Origin: Alphaproteobacteria bacterium
GTDB taxonomy: Bacteria; Pseudomonadota; Alphaproteobacteria; UBA8366; GCA-2717185
Direction of reading: 5' to 3'
DNA: 64,000 bases
Assembly (NCBI GenBank): GCA_012103325.1
Contig: WLWY01000003.1
Span: forward strand, 930,001-994,000
Made by a program: the position numbers and the translations under genes. The notes under the pieces were generated by a model that had not been told where the DNA came from, ran no database searches, and worked only from the letters and a program-made list of their open reading frames with translations. Below are positions 34,161 through 44,955 of the stretch, one piece after another (the stretch's first letter is position 1; every line of letters starts with the position of its first letter).

Positions 34161-35285
34161 CTATTCCTCTCCGGTGCTGTTGCGGACTTCGAGCTGACTG
34201 ATCAACCGATCCTTCCAGCGCCGTTCGCCACCCAGAGCCAGCGACAGCAGCTTGGCGCGGCGGTAATAGAGATGACAGTCGAACTCCCAAGTAAATCCCA
34301 TGCCGCCATGCGTCTGGATGTTCTCACGTGCCGCAAGATTGTAGGCTTCGCTCGCCGCGACTCGAGCGGCTGCGGCAGCAGTCGACAGGTCCGGCGCATC
34401 CGTCGCCAGTGCCCAGGCGCCGTAATACGCATTGGCGCGGGCCAGTTCCGTGGCGATGTAGATATCCGCCAGTTTGTGTTTGATCGCCTGGAACGACCCG
34501 ATGGCGCGGCCAAACGCAAACCGGTTCTTGGCATAATCGGTCGCCATATCGAGGCATGCCTGCGCCCCGCCTACCTGCTCGAAGGCCATGAGGATCGCCG
34601 CATGGTCGAATACAGATTGCGTGATCGACCAGCCCTCACCCGGCTCGCCGAGTGGCTCCGCTGCGGCATTCTCGAATGTAATTTCCGCATGGGACCGCGT
34701 CGGGTCCACGGTCTCAACGGACTTGCGGCTCACACCGTCACCATTCAAATCGGCGATGAAAAGCGACAACCCAGTGCCGGCTCGCGCAAGAACGACCGCG
34801 AAGTCGGCAATATCGCCATCGGCGACCGGCACTTTCGTGCCGTCGACCACACCATCACCGCCACGCATCTTGATCGACGCGGCATTCGCAACGCCGACGC
34901 CTTCGGATACCGCAAAACACCCTATGCGATCCCCCGCCGCCAGCGCCGGCAGATATTCCTGCTTTTGCGCCTCGCTGCCGGCAATGAGAAGAGCTTCCGT
35001 TGCCACGTAGACCGAAGACGAAAACGGCGTCGGCGCGAGGCTCCGCCCCAATTCCTCAGCGATGACGCACAGGTCTTCGCGGCTGAGACCGGCCCCGCCA
35101 TACTCCTCCGGAATAGTCGTACCGACCCAACCGAGTTCGGCCATTTCCCGCCACAGCCCATCATCATAGGGTTTTGCATCATCCTCCAGGACGGCACGAA
35201 CGACGCTCGGCGTCGAACGGTCGCCCAGAAACCGCTTCGCCTGGTCGCGCAGCAGGTATTGTTCTTCAGAAAAATCGAAATTCAT
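34161..35285 (-). CDS. Acyl-CoA dehydrogenase family protein
   Basis: A 374-residue acyl-CoA dehydrogenase paired with the gene at 32926. It starts MNFDFSEEQYLLRDQAKRFL, has SREDLCVIAEELGRSL, FGRAIGSFQAIKHKLADIYI and the C-terminal IQTHGGMGFTWEFDCHLYYR. The shorter length and that C-terminus fit the partner subunit of alpha2beta2 ACADs. ATG 35285 follows a GGGGACAAG ribosome site; the upstream frame to 35339 has none. With the partner it probably dehydrogenates a cyclic or branched acyl-CoA. Confidence 0.86.
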   Translation of the reverse strand: MNFDFSEEQYLLRDQAKRFLGDRSTPSVVRAVLEDDAKPYDDGLWREMAELGWVGTTIPEEYGGAGLSREDLCVIAEELGRSLAPTPFSSSVYVATEALLIAGSEAQKQEYLPALAAGDRIGCFAVSEGVGVANAASIKMRGGDGVVDGTKVPVADGDIADFAVVLARAGTGLSLFIADLNGDGVSRKSVETVDPTRSHAEITFENAAAEPLGEPGEGWSITQSVFDHAAILMAFEQVGGAQACLDMATDYAKNRFAFGRAIGSFQAIKHKLADIYIATELARANAYYGAWALATDAPDLSTAAAAARVAASEAYNLAARENIQTHGGMGFTWEFDCHLYYRRAKLLSLALGGERRWKDRLISQLEVRNSTGEE

Positions 35286-35452
35286 CTTGTCCCCGTGCCT
35301 GTCGCCCGCGTTGGCTCTTGGAACCATCGCCGTGTTCATCGTTGGCTCTACTATCGGACGTGCACCAAGGCGCAGTCAAACGTTTGGGGTACGGAGAACG
35401 AAATACCTAGCAATACGATGCAAATCACGTGCGGCAGTTTAGATGTTCCCGG

Positions 35453-36649
35453 TCAGTCCTCGATCCGGACGTCGTATAAGACGAGGAGCCCGTCAAAAAG
35501 CGGCATAAACTCTTCCCGGCGCAGTTCCCCGCCATACCGGGCCATGTGAGTCCTCCAAAAGTTCACACTATGCGTCGCAATCGACACGTGATTTGACAGC
35601 AGCAGATACGAGTCCTCGGCCTCCGCGAGGAAGTTCAAAAACAGGCGAGGCCTGTCTTCGTTTACGAACTGATCATAGCTGTGTTCGTATTCACTCAATA
35701 TTTTGTGGGTCGCAATAAATCCGTCGCGAGCGGCTTTACGTAACGCAGCACGACGTTCCACAAGCCGGTTCTGCTGTCCCTTAGAAAGCTGGAGGGAATC
35801 GGTAGGGTAACAAAGCTGGTCATTCCCGATCCAGTGGAACATCGTTTTCAAGGATTCCATCAACTGCGCAAAGCGCAATTGATAGTAACAGACGGCTTTC
35901 CAGGCGAAAAAAAGACTGGGCGCCTCATCCGGTTCAATCTGTAACGATTTAACGAACGGTTCGATGCCCTCAACGTCCTTCGCATGCCAGATTTTGTTTA
36001 GAAAGTGATTGATATGATCCTGCTCGGATGTCGCATCGTCGTCACCGTCTACCTCACCCAGCGCCTTAGTAACAAGGCGGGCGATCTTGTCCCGAATTGG
36101 GTATTGAAGCAGCTCCCACTCTTCGCTCGAAATCGCAAAATAGGCTTCATGGATTTTCGCTTCGATCCCAACTTGCTCGATCTTGCTCCGAAAAATGAAC
36201 GGATCGAGGCTATGCATGGATTCCAGTAAATCGAGGATAGTTTCATCTGCTTTCAACCGCTCGATCAACTCGCTCGAAGGACTGCCTTGCGAAATCTTCT
36301 GGGCCAGCAAGTCGATAAATTTTCGGCCGGTATAGAGGATAGACTCGCCACCGGCATACGGATTCTCGAAATCGTATGGGAAGTAGATCACCGTGTTTAC
36401 GTTCACGGTGGGCGCCGTTTTTTGCCCGCCGCCGAACTGCTGCAGAAAATCCGAATCGAACATCGTCGACTTGCCCGTTTTCGGCAGGACTTTCTCGTAC
36501 TGTTTTAAGACGACGGATTTATTGAGGATATCCGTTTGAAACAGGCGGCCCACGGGATCGTCGTCGGGGATTCCCTTTCCAATCGCATAGCAATCCAGCG
36601 CAACCGACCGACCGGAGTCGATCATATTGGTGAGTTCCGTGCGGTCCAA
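35453..36649 (-). CDS. Unrecognised 398-residue soluble protein
   Basis: I do not recognise a family. The protein has no signal peptide or clear membrane helix. The N-terminal 110 residues are mixed alpha/beta (VNVNTVIYFPYDFENPYAGG is a conspicuous aromatic-rich stretch), and residues 150-390 look largely helical and acidic. Translation probably begins at TTG 36649, nine bases after GGGGGAAG; an internal ATG at 36625 is possible. A single gene unit divergent from the ATC-hydrolase-like gene, with AT-rich flanks, it may be an acquired accessory gene. Confidence 0.6.
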   Translation of the reverse strand: MDRTELTNMIDSGRSVALDCYAIGKGIPDDDPVGRLFQTDILNKSVVLKQYEKVLPKTGKSTMFDSDFLQQFGGGQKTAPTVNVNTVIYFPYDFENPYAGGESILYTGRKFIDLLAQKISQGSPSSELIERLKADETILDLLESMHSLDPFIFRSKIEQVGIEAKIHEAYFAISSEEWELLQYPIRDKIARLVTKALGEVDGDDDATSEQDHINHFLNKIWHAKDVEGIEPFVKSLQIEPDEAPSLFFAWKAVCYYQLRFAQLMESLKTMFHWIGNDQLCYPTDSLQLSKGQQNRLVERRAALRKAARDGFIATHKILSEYEHSYDQFVNEDRPRLFLNFLAEAEDSYLLLSNHVSIATHSVNFWRTHMARYGGELRREEFMPLFDGLLVLYDVRIED

Positions 36650-36938
36650 AAGCCTGTTCTTCCCCCGTGCCCAACCGCGAGCAGAACGACGATTGTGCGC
36701 GATTTACGAATACCTACCCAATAAGAATAATAACACATGAGTTTACAATTTTTGAATAGTATTTGGGATCCTTGAAGAAATACGCTGACATCTAAAACCA
36801 TGAGCAATATCAGTAATTGTGATTGTTCTCGAAAACCGAGAATTCATAAAAAATACAGTGTCTGATTGTTTAGCGAAGAGTGTCGATATCACGTGAAACG
36901 CTCCATAATGAACGGACTCACAGTGGAGGAGAACTTTC

Positions 36939-37384
36939 ATGGCGAACAAAATTCTAGAAGCGGTAAAGATCCAATCTCGCGTAGTCATACCCATCGTGAA
37001 GGCATTGGAAGCGGAAATCGGCAAGGAGCAGGCCCACGCCATCGTCGGCAGCGCCATCGCAGGCGCCTATGTCACACACCGCGAACGACGCGGGTTCGAG
37101 CCCAATAGCCACCCCCGGACCGAGCAGGAAAGCGGCATGGACTTTCCCGTCGAACGCGAGGTCGTCGAAGATACTGAAACAGGTTACGGCCACAACATCA
37201 CGGGCTGCCAGTTCGCAGAATATTTCCGGTCAATCGGCGAACCGGAAATAGGTGCCTTGATGACCTGCGGCGTAGATTTCGCCGCCGAAGATCTAGTTCG
37301 CCCCGATTGGAATTCTCGAGGACCCAAACGCGGATGCAAAACGCGCCTCACTGTGACTTTCGCTGGCGGAAAAAGGGCGTCTAA
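36939..37384 (+). pseudogene. ATC-hydrolase-like gene with a one-base frameshift
   Basis: Resembles the L-2-amino-thiazoline-4-carboxylic acid hydrolase family (ring opening toward cysteine). The first frame encodes YGHNITGCQFAEYFRSIG and IGALMTCGVDFA, the expected core. The expected C-terminus, SRTQTRMQNAPHCDFRWRKK, is encoded in the -1-shifted frame from about 37316 to a TAA ending 37384. A single missing base at about 37308-37313 explains this. As written, the first frame runs on to 37454 with an unrelated Arg/Lys-rich tail. It is either a recent pseudogene or a sequence error. Confidence 0.75.
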
Positions 37385-37720
37385 TCGGGGCCAAAAGCCT
37401 TTCATCGCGGTCAAACGGCCCAGCAATCGCTCGTTTGCGGCCTCTCGGCTATGAACTCCCACAATGCCGCGATGCAACAACACGGTTGGATTAGCGGTCG
37501 AAATTCGATAAAAGGCCTGTATCAAATTCTGTACCCCGTAATGCTGAACAGAAAAATGTCGAGCGACATGACAAACGGCAGACCGGATTTCTGCGCCGCG
37601 AAAGCGGTTTTGGTGTATCGGCACTGAACCGAATGGTTCCGCGCCGCTTGAGCTGGCGCAGGGGCGAATTTGATTATCGAAGGAATGGACGACAGAGGCC
37701 GTATTGGGGAAAAAATCACG
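37385..37720 (+). other. Region upstream of gltB, no recognised gene
   Basis: Between the frameshifted hydrolase and gltB. The shifted reading frame extends into it to 37454 without family resemblance. It should contain the gltB promoter. No riboswitch or clear operator was found by eye. Confidence 0.45.
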
Positions 37721-40700
37721 ATGAGCGAATACACCTATACCGCACCCAAGGGATTTCCGAAGCCACAAGGGCTTTACGACAGTCGTAACGAACACGACGC
37801 GTGCGGGATCGGCTTTATCGCGAACATCAAGGGCAAAAAAAGCCATGCGATCATCCAGCAAGGGCTGGAGCTTCTGGTCAACCTCACCCACCGTGGCGCG
37901 GTCGGTGCGGACCCCAAGGCGGGCGACGGCGCAGGCATCCTGCTCCAGATTCCAGACGCGTTCTATCGCGAGGAGTGCAAAGCGCTCGGTTTCGATCTGC
38001 CCGCGATCGGAGAATACGGTGTCGGAACCTTCTTCCTGCCTCAGGAGGCGGATCACCGTGCGACTTGCGAACGAATTCTGACGGATTGCATCACGTCTGA
38101 AGGTCAGACGATTCTGGGCTGGCGCGATATGCCGGTCGACAACAGCGATCTCGGCGAGTCAGTCAAATCGACTGAGCCCTATATCCGGCAGGTATTTATC
38201 GGCCGTGGCGCTAATGCAGCCGATACGGATGCGCTCGAGCGCAAACTGCTCGTCATCCGCAAGCGGGCCGCACGCGAAATTCATGCTTTGGGCGCAGATT
38301 TCGCAAGCTTCTACGTCCCGTCCCTGTCGGCGCGGACGGTTGTCTACAAGGGCATGGTGCTTGCCAGCCAAGTCGGACCATTTTTCCACGACCTCCTAGA
38401 CCCGCGCGTGGATTCTGCACTGGCTCTTGTCCATCAGCGCTTCTCGACAAATACCTTCCCAACCTGGTCGCTCGCGCACCCATTTCGGATGATCTGCCAC
38501 AACGGCGAAATCAACACACATCGCGGCAACCTCAACTGGATGAATGCCCGGCGCTACTCGATGCGTTCGAAACAGCTTGGCGACGATCTCGACAAGGTCT
38601 GGCCGCTTATCCCCGAGGGACAATCGGACTCTGCGGGATTCGACAACGCGCTCGAACTGCTGGTTCTCGGCGGATACTCGCTTGCCCATGCGATGATGCT
38701 GTTGATCCCGGAAGCGTGGCACGGCAACCCGCTCATGGACGACGAACGCCGAGCTTTTTACGAGTATCACGCCGCCCTTATGGAGCCATGGGACGGTCCA
38801 GCCGCCGTGGCCTTCACCGATGGCCGGCAAATCGGCGCCACGCTGGACCGAAACGGTCTGCGGCCGGCGCGCTATCTTGTCACAGAGGACGACACAGTCG
38901 TTATGGCGTCGGAGATGGGCGTCCTGCCAATCGCCGAAGACCGAATTGTTCAGAAATGGCGGCTTCAGCCGGGCAAGATGCTGCTGATCGACCTCGAACA
39001 GGGCCGCATCATCGACGACACGGAAGTAAAGGCCGAGCTTTCGGGCATGCGGCCTTATCAGGAATGGCTCAACCGCACCCAGATCGTACTCGAAGATCTG
39101 CCACCCGTTCCGCATAGCGATGCCGGGTCCAATACGCCGAGCCTGCTCGACCGACAACAGGCGTTCGGGTACACGCAGGAGGACCTTAAGCTTCTGCTGA
39201 CGCCGATGGCGGCAACCGGGCAGGAAGCCATCGGTTCCATGGGCACCGATACGCCACTCGCCGCGCTGTCGAGCCGTCCCAAACTGCTCTATGTCTATTT
39301 CAAGCAACTCTTCGCGCAGGTCACGAACCCACCGATCGATCCGATCCGTGAAGAACTCGTCATGTCGCTAGTCTCGTTGATCGGACCGCGGCCGAACCTG
39401 CTCGGGCTGGAAGATTCCGGAACGCACCGACGCCTGGAAGTCCGGCAGCCAATTCTGACGAACGACGATCTGGAAAAGATTCGGGCGATTGGCGATATCG
39501 CGGACAATCCCTTCCGTACCGTGACTCTCGATCTGACCTATCCTGCAGAACAAGGTGCCGCTGGCATGAAGGACGCGCTAGACAGGCTGTGCGAACAGGC
39601 AGTCGGCGCATGCCGTGACGGCTATAACATCATTGTCCTCAGCGACCGTGCCATCAGCGAAGATCAAGTAGCGATACCCGCCCTGCTCGGCACCTCGGCC
39701 GTGCATCACCATTTGATTCGAGAAGGATTGCGCACCGGGCTCGGCCTTGTCGTCGAGACAGGTGAAGCGCGCGAGGTGCACCATTTCTGTCTGCTGGCCG
39801 GGTATGGCGCGGAGGCGATTAATCCCTATCTAGCTTTCGACACACTGCACGAGATGAAGCAGGAGCTTCCCTCCGACCTGACCAGCGTGGAGATCGAAAA
39901 ACGCTATATCAAGGCAATCGATAAAGGCATCCTCAAAGTGATGTCAAAGATGGGCATCTCGACCTACCATTCCTATTGTGGCGCCCAGATTTTCGACGCC
40001 GTCGGCCTATCTAGCGGCTTCGTCGAACAATATTTCTTCGGCACACACACGGCGATCGAAGGTGTCGGACTGGAACAGATTGCCCAGGAAACCGTGGAAC
40101 GCCATCAGCAGGCGTTCGGCAATGTGCATATTTACGAAAACTACCTGGATGCTGGTGGTGAGTATGCCTACCGATTGCGTGGCGAAGATCACTACTGGAC
40201 CCCCGAAACCATCGGCAGCCTGCAGCACAGTGTTCGGGGTAACAGCAAGGACCGCTACAAAGAGTATGCGGACGAGATCAACGATCAAACCGCCCGCCTG
40301 AAGACAATCCGCGGTCTGTTCGACCTTGCACCGTCCGACGAACCGGTACCGTTGGATGAAGTCGAGCCGGCAAGCGAAATCGTAAAGCGCTTCTCCACTG
40401 GCGCCATGTCGTTCGGTTCCATTTCGCGTGAAGCCCACACTAATCTTGCTGTTGCGATGAACCGAATTGGCGGCAAATCCAACACCGGCGAAGGCGGCGA
40501 GGAACCTGACCGTTACGTCGTAAAAAAGAACGGCGACTCCGAACGGTCCGCCATCAAGCAGGTGGCGTCGGGACGCTTCGGCGTTACAGCCGAGTACCTC
40601 GCTAATTCCGACATGATGCAGATCAAGATGGCGCAAGGCGCGAAGCCTGGCGAAGGGGGACAACTTCCTGGTCATAAGGTCGATGCGGTTATTGCAAAGG

Positions 40701-42385
40701 TACGCCATTCGACGCCGGGGGTCGGCCTGATCTCGCCTCCGCCGCACCACGATATCTACTCCATCGAGGATCTGGCGCAGCTGATCTACGATCTGAAAAA
40801 CGTCAACCCCGCCGGCGACGTCAGCGTCAAGCTGGTCTCCGAAATCGGCGTCGGTACGGTTGCCGCGGGCGTCTCGAAGGCGAAAGCCGACCATGTGACG
40901 ATATCCGGCTTTGAGGGCGGCACGGGTGCAAGCCCGCTGACATCGATTGTCCATGCCGGATCGCCGTGGGAAATCGGCCTTGCAGAAACGCATCAGACGC
41001 TCGTGCTGAACCGCCTGCGTTCCCGTATTGCCGTCCAAGTGGATGGCGGCCTCAGGACAGGGCGTGACGTTGTCATCGGCGCGCTGCTGGGTGCAGACGA
41101 GTTTGGATTCGCGTCGGCGCCCTTGATCGCTTCCGGCTGCATCATGATGCGAAAGTGCCACTTGAACACCTGCCCCGTCGGTATCGCGACGCAGGACCCG
41201 GAGCTGAGACGGCGCTTCACCGGCAAGCCTGAGCACGTGATCAACTATTTCTTCTTCGTCGCGGAGGAAGTGCGCACCCTTATGGCGGAACTCGGGTTCC
41301 GCCGGTTCGACGAGATGATCGGCCAGTCCGACCGGCTCGATCAACGCCAGGCAATCGCCCACTACAAGGCGAAAGGGCTCGACCTGTCCAAGATATTGCA
41401 CAAGCCCACCGCCGCACCCAACACGCCTATATACAATTGCGAAACCCAGCAACATGATATCGACAGCATTATGGACCGCTGGCTGATCGAGAAATCGCTT
41501 CCAGCTTTGCAACAGCGTAAAGCCGTCCAGATCGAGGGTGAGATCCATAATACGGACCGGACGACCGGCGCTATGCTTTCGGGCGAGATCGCCAAACGCC
41601 TCGGTCATGCCGGTCTGCCAGAAGACACGATCAACATCAAACTGCGAGGCACCGCGGGGCAGAGCTTCGGCGCGTTCCTTGCCAAGGGTGTGGCCATCGA
41701 ACTGACTGGCGATGCTAACGACTATGTCGGCAAGGGTCTCAGTGGCGGGCGTCTCGTCATCTGTCCGTCCGAGGAAAGCAAGATCGTGCCGGAGGAAAGC
41801 ATCATTGTGGGCAATACCGTTCTCTACGGTGCGACCGAAGGCGAATGCTATTTCCGAGGCGTTGGCGGCGAGCGCTTCGCAGTGCGCAATTCCGGCGCGA
41901 CCGCCGTCGTCGAAGGCGTCGGCGATCACGGTTGCGAGTATATGACCGGCGGCATCGTTGTCGTATTGGGCCATACCGGCCGGAACTTCGCGGCCGGTAT
42001 GAGCGGTGGCATTGCCTATGTGTTGGATGAAGAAGGCAACTTCGAACAGCGCTGCAACCTTGCCATGGTTGATCTGGAACCGGTCGCAGCAGAAGACGAA
42101 ACGCTGGAAGAGATCGCCCACCAAGGCGGCGATCTCGAAGCTCATGGCCGTGTCGATGTATCTCATGACATGACCAGGCACGATGCGGAACGCCTGTTCG
42201 GCCTGATCGAGCGGCACGCGCATTACACCAACTCTGCGCGGGCTCATGAAATTTTAAGAAACTGGGACGATTTCCTGCCGCGCTTCGTCAAGGTGATGCC
42301 CGTCGATTATCGACGCGCCTTGCAGGAAATGCAGATCGCCCAAGGGCCTTCGGCCGATGCCGGCATCGCAACGGGGGGCGAATAG
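37721..42385 (+). CDS. gltB: Glutamate synthase (NADPH) large subunit
   Basis: A 1554-residue GOGAT large subunit, which combines glutamine and 2-oxoglutarate to give two glutamates. Cys28 in [12 protein letters not shown] is the amidotransferase nucleophile exposed after propeptide removal. Later segments are [16 protein letters not shown] and [14 protein letters not shown] of the FMN/2-oxoglutarate domain, the [3Fe-4S] cluster ligands in [15 protein letters not shown], and the GXGXG beta-helix at the C-terminus. ATG 37721 is preferred because it leaves a family-typical propeptide; ATG 37685 is possible. It is followed one base later by gltD. Confidence 0.96.
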   Translation: MSEYTYTAPKGFPKPQGLYDSRNEHDACGIGFIANIKGKKSHAIIQQGLELLVNLTHRGAVGADPKAGDGAGILLQIPDAFYREECKALGFDLPAIGEYGVGTFFLPQEADHRATCERILTDCITSEGQTILGWRDMPVDNSDLGESVKSTEPYIRQVFIGRGANAADTDALERKLLVIRKRAAREIHALGADFASFYVPSLSARTVVYKGMVLASQVGPFFHDLLDPRVDSALALVHQRFSTNTFPTWSLAHPFRMICHNGEINTHRGNLNWMNARRYSMRSKQLGDDLDKVWPLIPEGQSDSAGFDNALELLVLGGYSLAHAMMLLIPEAWHGNPLMDDERRAFYEYHAALMEPWDGPAAVAFTDGRQIGATLDRNGLRPARYLVTEDDTVVMASEMGVLPIAEDRIVQKWRLQPGKMLLIDLEQGRIIDDTEVKAELSGMRPYQEWLNRTQIVLEDLPPVPHSDAGSNTPSLLDRQQAFGYTQEDLKLLLTPMAATGQEAIGSMGTDTPLAALSSRPKLLYVYFKQLFAQVTNPPIDPIREELVMSLVSLIGPRPNLLGLEDSGTHRRLEVRQPILTNDDLEKIRAIGDIADNPFRTVTLDLTYPAEQGAAGMKDALDRLCEQAVGACRDGYNIIVLSDRAISEDQVAIPALLGTSAVHHHLIREGLRTGLGLVVETGEAREVHHFCLLAGYGAEAINPYLAFDTLHEMKQELPSDLTSVEIEKRYIKAIDKGILKVMSKMGISTYHSYCGAQIFDAVGLSSGFVEQYFFGTHTAIEGVGLEQIAQETVERHQQAFGNVHIYENYLDAGGEYAYRLRGEDHYWTPETIGSLQHSVRGNSKDRYKEYADEINDQTARLKTIRGLFDLAPSDEPVPLDEVEPASEIVKRFSTGAMSFGSISREAHTNLAVAMNRIGGKSNTGEGGEEPDRYVVKKNGDSERSAIKQVASGRFGVTAEYLANSDMMQIKMAQGAKPGEGGQLPGHKVDAVIAKVRHSTPGVGLISPPPHHDIYSIEDLAQLIYDLKNVNPAGDVSVKLVSEIGVGTVAAGVSKAKADHVTISGFEGGTGASPLTSIVHAGSPWEIGLAETHQTLVLNRLRSRIAVQVDGGLRTGRDVVIGALLGADEFGFASAPLIASGCIMMRKCHLNTCPVGIATQDPELRRRFTGKPEHVINYFFFVAEEVRTLMAELGFRRFDEMIGQSDRLDQRQAIAHYKAKGLDLSKILHKPTAAPNTPIYNCETQQHDIDSIMDRWLIEKSLPALQQRKAVQIEGEIHNTDRTTGAMLSGEIAKRLGHAGLPEDTINIKLRGTAGQSFGAFLAKGVAIELTGDANDYVGKGLSGGRLVICPSEESKIVPEESIIVGNTVLYGATEGECYFRGVGGERFAVRNSGATAVVEGVGDHGCEYMTGGIVVVLGHTGRNFAAGMSGGIAYVLDEEGNFEQRCNLAMVDLEPVAAEDETLEEIAHQGGDLEAHGRVDVSHDMTRHDAERLFGLIERHAHYTNSARAHEILRNWDDFLPRFVKVMPVDYRRALQEMQIAQGPSADAGIATGGE

Positions 42386-42386
42386 T

Positions 42387-43805
42387 ATGGGCAAGATCAC
42401 TGGCTTTCTCGAAATTGACCGCCAGGACCGGAAGAATGCGCCGGCGGGCGACCGGGTGCGTCACTTCCGCGAGTTCGTCATCCCGATGGACCACAAGCAG
42501 GTATCACAACAAGGCGCACGCTGCATGGACTGCGGCATCCCTTTTTGCCATCAGGGCTGTCCGGTCAACAACATCATCCCCGACTGGAACGACCTCGTTT
42601 ACAAGGACGATTGGCGCGGCGCGCTGGATGTCCTGCACTCGACGAACAACTTCCCGGAATTCACCGGCAGGATCTGTCCGGCCCCGTGCGAAGAGGCATG
42701 CACGCTGAATATCGACGACAACCCGGTCACCATCAAGACAATCGAGTGCACGATCGTCGATACGGGCTGGGAGAACGGCTGGGTCGTCCCCGTCACTACA
42801 GAGCGGAAGACCGGCAAGCGTGTCGCGGTTGTCGGTTCGGGACCGGCGGGGCTCGCCAGTGCGCAGCAGCTTGCCCGCGCCGGGCATGATGTGACTGTTT
42901 ACGAGAAGAACGACAAGCCCGGGGGCCTGCTGCGCTATGGCATTCCAGACTTCAAGATGGAGAAGCATCTGATCGATCGGCGTGTCGCGCAGATGGAGGC
43001 GGAGGGTGTGACATTCCAGACGGGCGTCCATATCGGTGTCAACGATACGGCCGAGGGCCTGCTTGAGAAATTCGATGCCGTTGTCATGGCCGGTGGATCT
43101 GAACATGGACGCGACCTTCCCGTCCCGGGCCGCAACCTCGAGGGCATCGAGTTTGCGATGGACTTTTTGCCGCAGCAGAACCGCCGTGTCGGTGGCGAGT
43201 CCTTAGGCGGCGTGGAGGAAATAACCGCCACTGGCAAGAATGTCGTGGTGATCGGCGGTGGCGATACAGGATCTGACTGCATCGGTACGTCGTTCCGGCA
43301 GGGCGCAATTTCGGTGACCCAGTATGAGATCATGCCGATGCCCCCGGAGCATCCGGACAAAGGCACAACATGGCCGCTCTGGCCACGCAGAATGCGGACA
43401 TCGTCGTCACAAAACGAAGGTGCGAAACGCGACTGGTGTGTTTCGACCACGAAGTTTTCCGGTAACGACGGCAAAGTTACGACCCTGCACGTCACGAGAT
43501 TGGATGAGAAGCTGCGCGATATCCCCGGCAGCGAGTTCACTGTTCAGGCGGACCTTGTCCTGCTTGCGATGGGCTTCGTGCATCCCGTCCATGAAGGCAT
43601 GATCGAGAGCCTTGGCGTCGAACTTGACGGACGCGGCAACGTCAAAGCCAACACCGACGACTATCAAACGTCGATACCGAAGCTATTCGCGGCGGGCGAT
43701 ATGCGGCGTGGTCAGTCCTTGGTGGTCTGGGCAATCCGCGAAGGCCGGCAATGTGCCCGTGCCGTCGACGAGTTTCTTATGGGCGAGTCGGTACTGCCGC
43801 GCTAA
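42387..43805 (+). CDS. gltD: Glutamate synthase (NADPH) small subunit
   Basis: A 472-residue NADPH-oxidising partner of GltB. The N-terminal iron-sulfur region has [17 protein letters not shown] and [33 protein letters not shown] binds FAD, and [18 protein letters not shown] binds NADPH. The C-terminal [19 protein letters not shown] is family-typical. Start ATG 42387 lies one base after the gltB stop, so the two are an operon. It is convergent with the LLM oxidoreductase, with a four-base overlap of the 3' ends. Confidence 0.96.
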   Translation: MGKITGFLEIDRQDRKNAPAGDRVRHFREFVIPMDHKQVSQQGARCMDCGIPFCHQGCPVNNIIPDWNDLVYKDDWRGALDVLHSTNNFPEFTGRICPAPCEEACTLNIDDNPVTIKTIECTIVDTGWENGWVVPVTTERKTGKRVAVVGSGPAGLASAQQLARAGHDVTVYEKNDKPGGLLRYGIPDFKMEKHLIDRRVAQMEAEGVTFQTGVHIGVNDTAEGLLEKFDAVVMAGGSEHGRDLPVPGRNLEGIEFAMDFLPQQNRRVGGESLGGVEEITATGKNVVVIGGGDTGSDCIGTSFRQGAISVTQYEIMPMPPEHPDKGTTWPLWPRRMRTSSSQNEGAKRDWCVSTTKFSGNDGKVTTLHVTRLDEKLRDIPGSEFTVQADLVLLAMGFVHPVHEGMIESLGVELDGRGNVKANTDDYQTSIPKLFAAGDMRRGQSLVVWAIREGRQCARAVDEFLMGESVLPR

Positions 43806-44794
43806 CTAAACGCCGGCATGACTTCTTCCGCAAATAGACGTAGTCCATCCTTGCCCCGCGACGAGAGCAGAACGTAATCAACGCCTTGGCCCTCGAGCCA
43901 TTTCAGGCGCTCGATGATCTCTTTCGGCGTGCCCAGTAACGTTCCCTCCACGGCGGCTTTCCGCAAGTCAGGATCAGAAACCATGCTTGATTTAGCCTTC
44001 CCATCTGATGACATGCCAAAGGCGTTCATGACCTCCTGAGATTTCATCCGGGCGGTTATCGCGGCCTCCCGCTCTTCGTCGGTCTTGGCGATCAGCAGCC
44101 CTCGCGCGACAGCAACGCCGAGCGGCGCATGCGCGCGCCCGGCTTCCGTCAGCGCGTGTCTGTAGACCTTTAGCCGCTCGAGAATAACCTCGAAGGTCTG
44201 GAACTGGTCGAGAAATAGGTTGTAGCCTTCGCGCGCCGCGTAGCGCAGCGATTCCGGACGGCCCGCCGCGAGCCACAGCGGTGGATGCGGCTTCTGTGTT
44301 GGCATCGGCTCGACGATTATGTCTTCGTAGTGCCATCGTTTGCCATGGTGCGAGAAGCGTCCTTCCGTCGTCCACGCCTTACGGATCACGGCAACGGCTT
44401 CTTCGAAGCGTTCCGTCGACTCCTCTATCGGGATGCAAAACCCTTCGAACTCGTTGTAGCGGTAACCCTTACCGACGCCGAAGTCGAACCGTCCGTTGGA
44501 CAGGAGGTCGACAGTCGCCGCCTGCTCCGCAATCAGAACCGGATTGTGCCACGGCAGGACGACGACGGCGGTGCCGAGCCGGATCGTTTTTGTCATTGCC
44601 GCGAGGTAGGACAATAGATTGAGCGAGGCCGACACCTGGCCCATGCCGCTAAAGTGATGCTCTACCAGGAAATTACTGTAATAGCCCAGCGCCTCGGCTT
44701 CGACGACAGCGTCGATATAGGCGTTGTAACCCTCATGATACCCGTCCTCGACACCGGGAACCGGCCGTGCACCGCCAAACATTCCAAACTTCAC
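43802..44794 (-). CDS. LLM-class flavin-dependent oxidoreductase
   Basis: A 330-residue luciferase-like (alpha/beta-barrel) flavoenzyme using FMNH2 or F420. Features include [41 protein letters not shown] and [19 protein letters not shown]. These enzymes oxygenate or oxidise alkanesulfonates, long-chain compounds or others; the substrate is unknown. It is convergent with gltD and overlaps it by four bases. The start at 44794 has a weak ribosome site (GAGGGCC). Confidence 0.87.
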   Translation of the reverse strand: MKFGMFGGARPVPGVEDGYHEGYNAYIDAVVEAEALGYYSNFLVEHHFSGMGQVSASLNLLSYLAAMTKTIRLGTAVVVLPWHNPVLIAEQAATVDLLSNGRFDFGVGKGYRYNEFEGFCIPIEESTERFEEAVAVIRKAWTTEGRFSHHGKRWHYEDIIVEPMPTQKPHPPLWLAAGRPESLRYAAREGYNLFLDQFQTFEVILERLKVYRHALTEAGRAHAPLGVAVARGLLIAKTDEEREAAITARMKSQEVMNAFGMSSDGKAKSSMVSDPDLRKAAVEGTLLGTPKEIIERLKWLEGQGVDYVLLSSRGKDGLRLFAEEVMPAFS

Positions 44795-44955
44795 ACTGGG
44801 CCCTCTCGATTATGCGAAGCCTGTTCGCAACGGCCATGACATTGTTTCAATTTGCCATCATGATATGGACAAAGCTCTCGTTCGTCTCATTCAGTCTATC
44901 GTGCTGCATGCGACAAACGAAAGCGTTTCGGTAAGTTGGAGGAGATCGCGCCGTC

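Noticed and set aside
34272..35549. 425-codon open frame antisense to the acyl-CoA dehydrogenases
   Set aside because: Arg/His-rich composition typical of shadow frames in high-G+C genes; the sense-strand protein is clear.
37184..38056. 290-codon frame antisense to gltB start and hydrolase remnant
   Set aside because: No ribosome site or domain; spans the gltB start and the decayed hydrolase.
40007..42247. Long 746-codon open frame antisense to gltB
   Set aside because: Arises from the codon bias of gltB, which shows all expected motifs. The antisense translation has no family resemblance.
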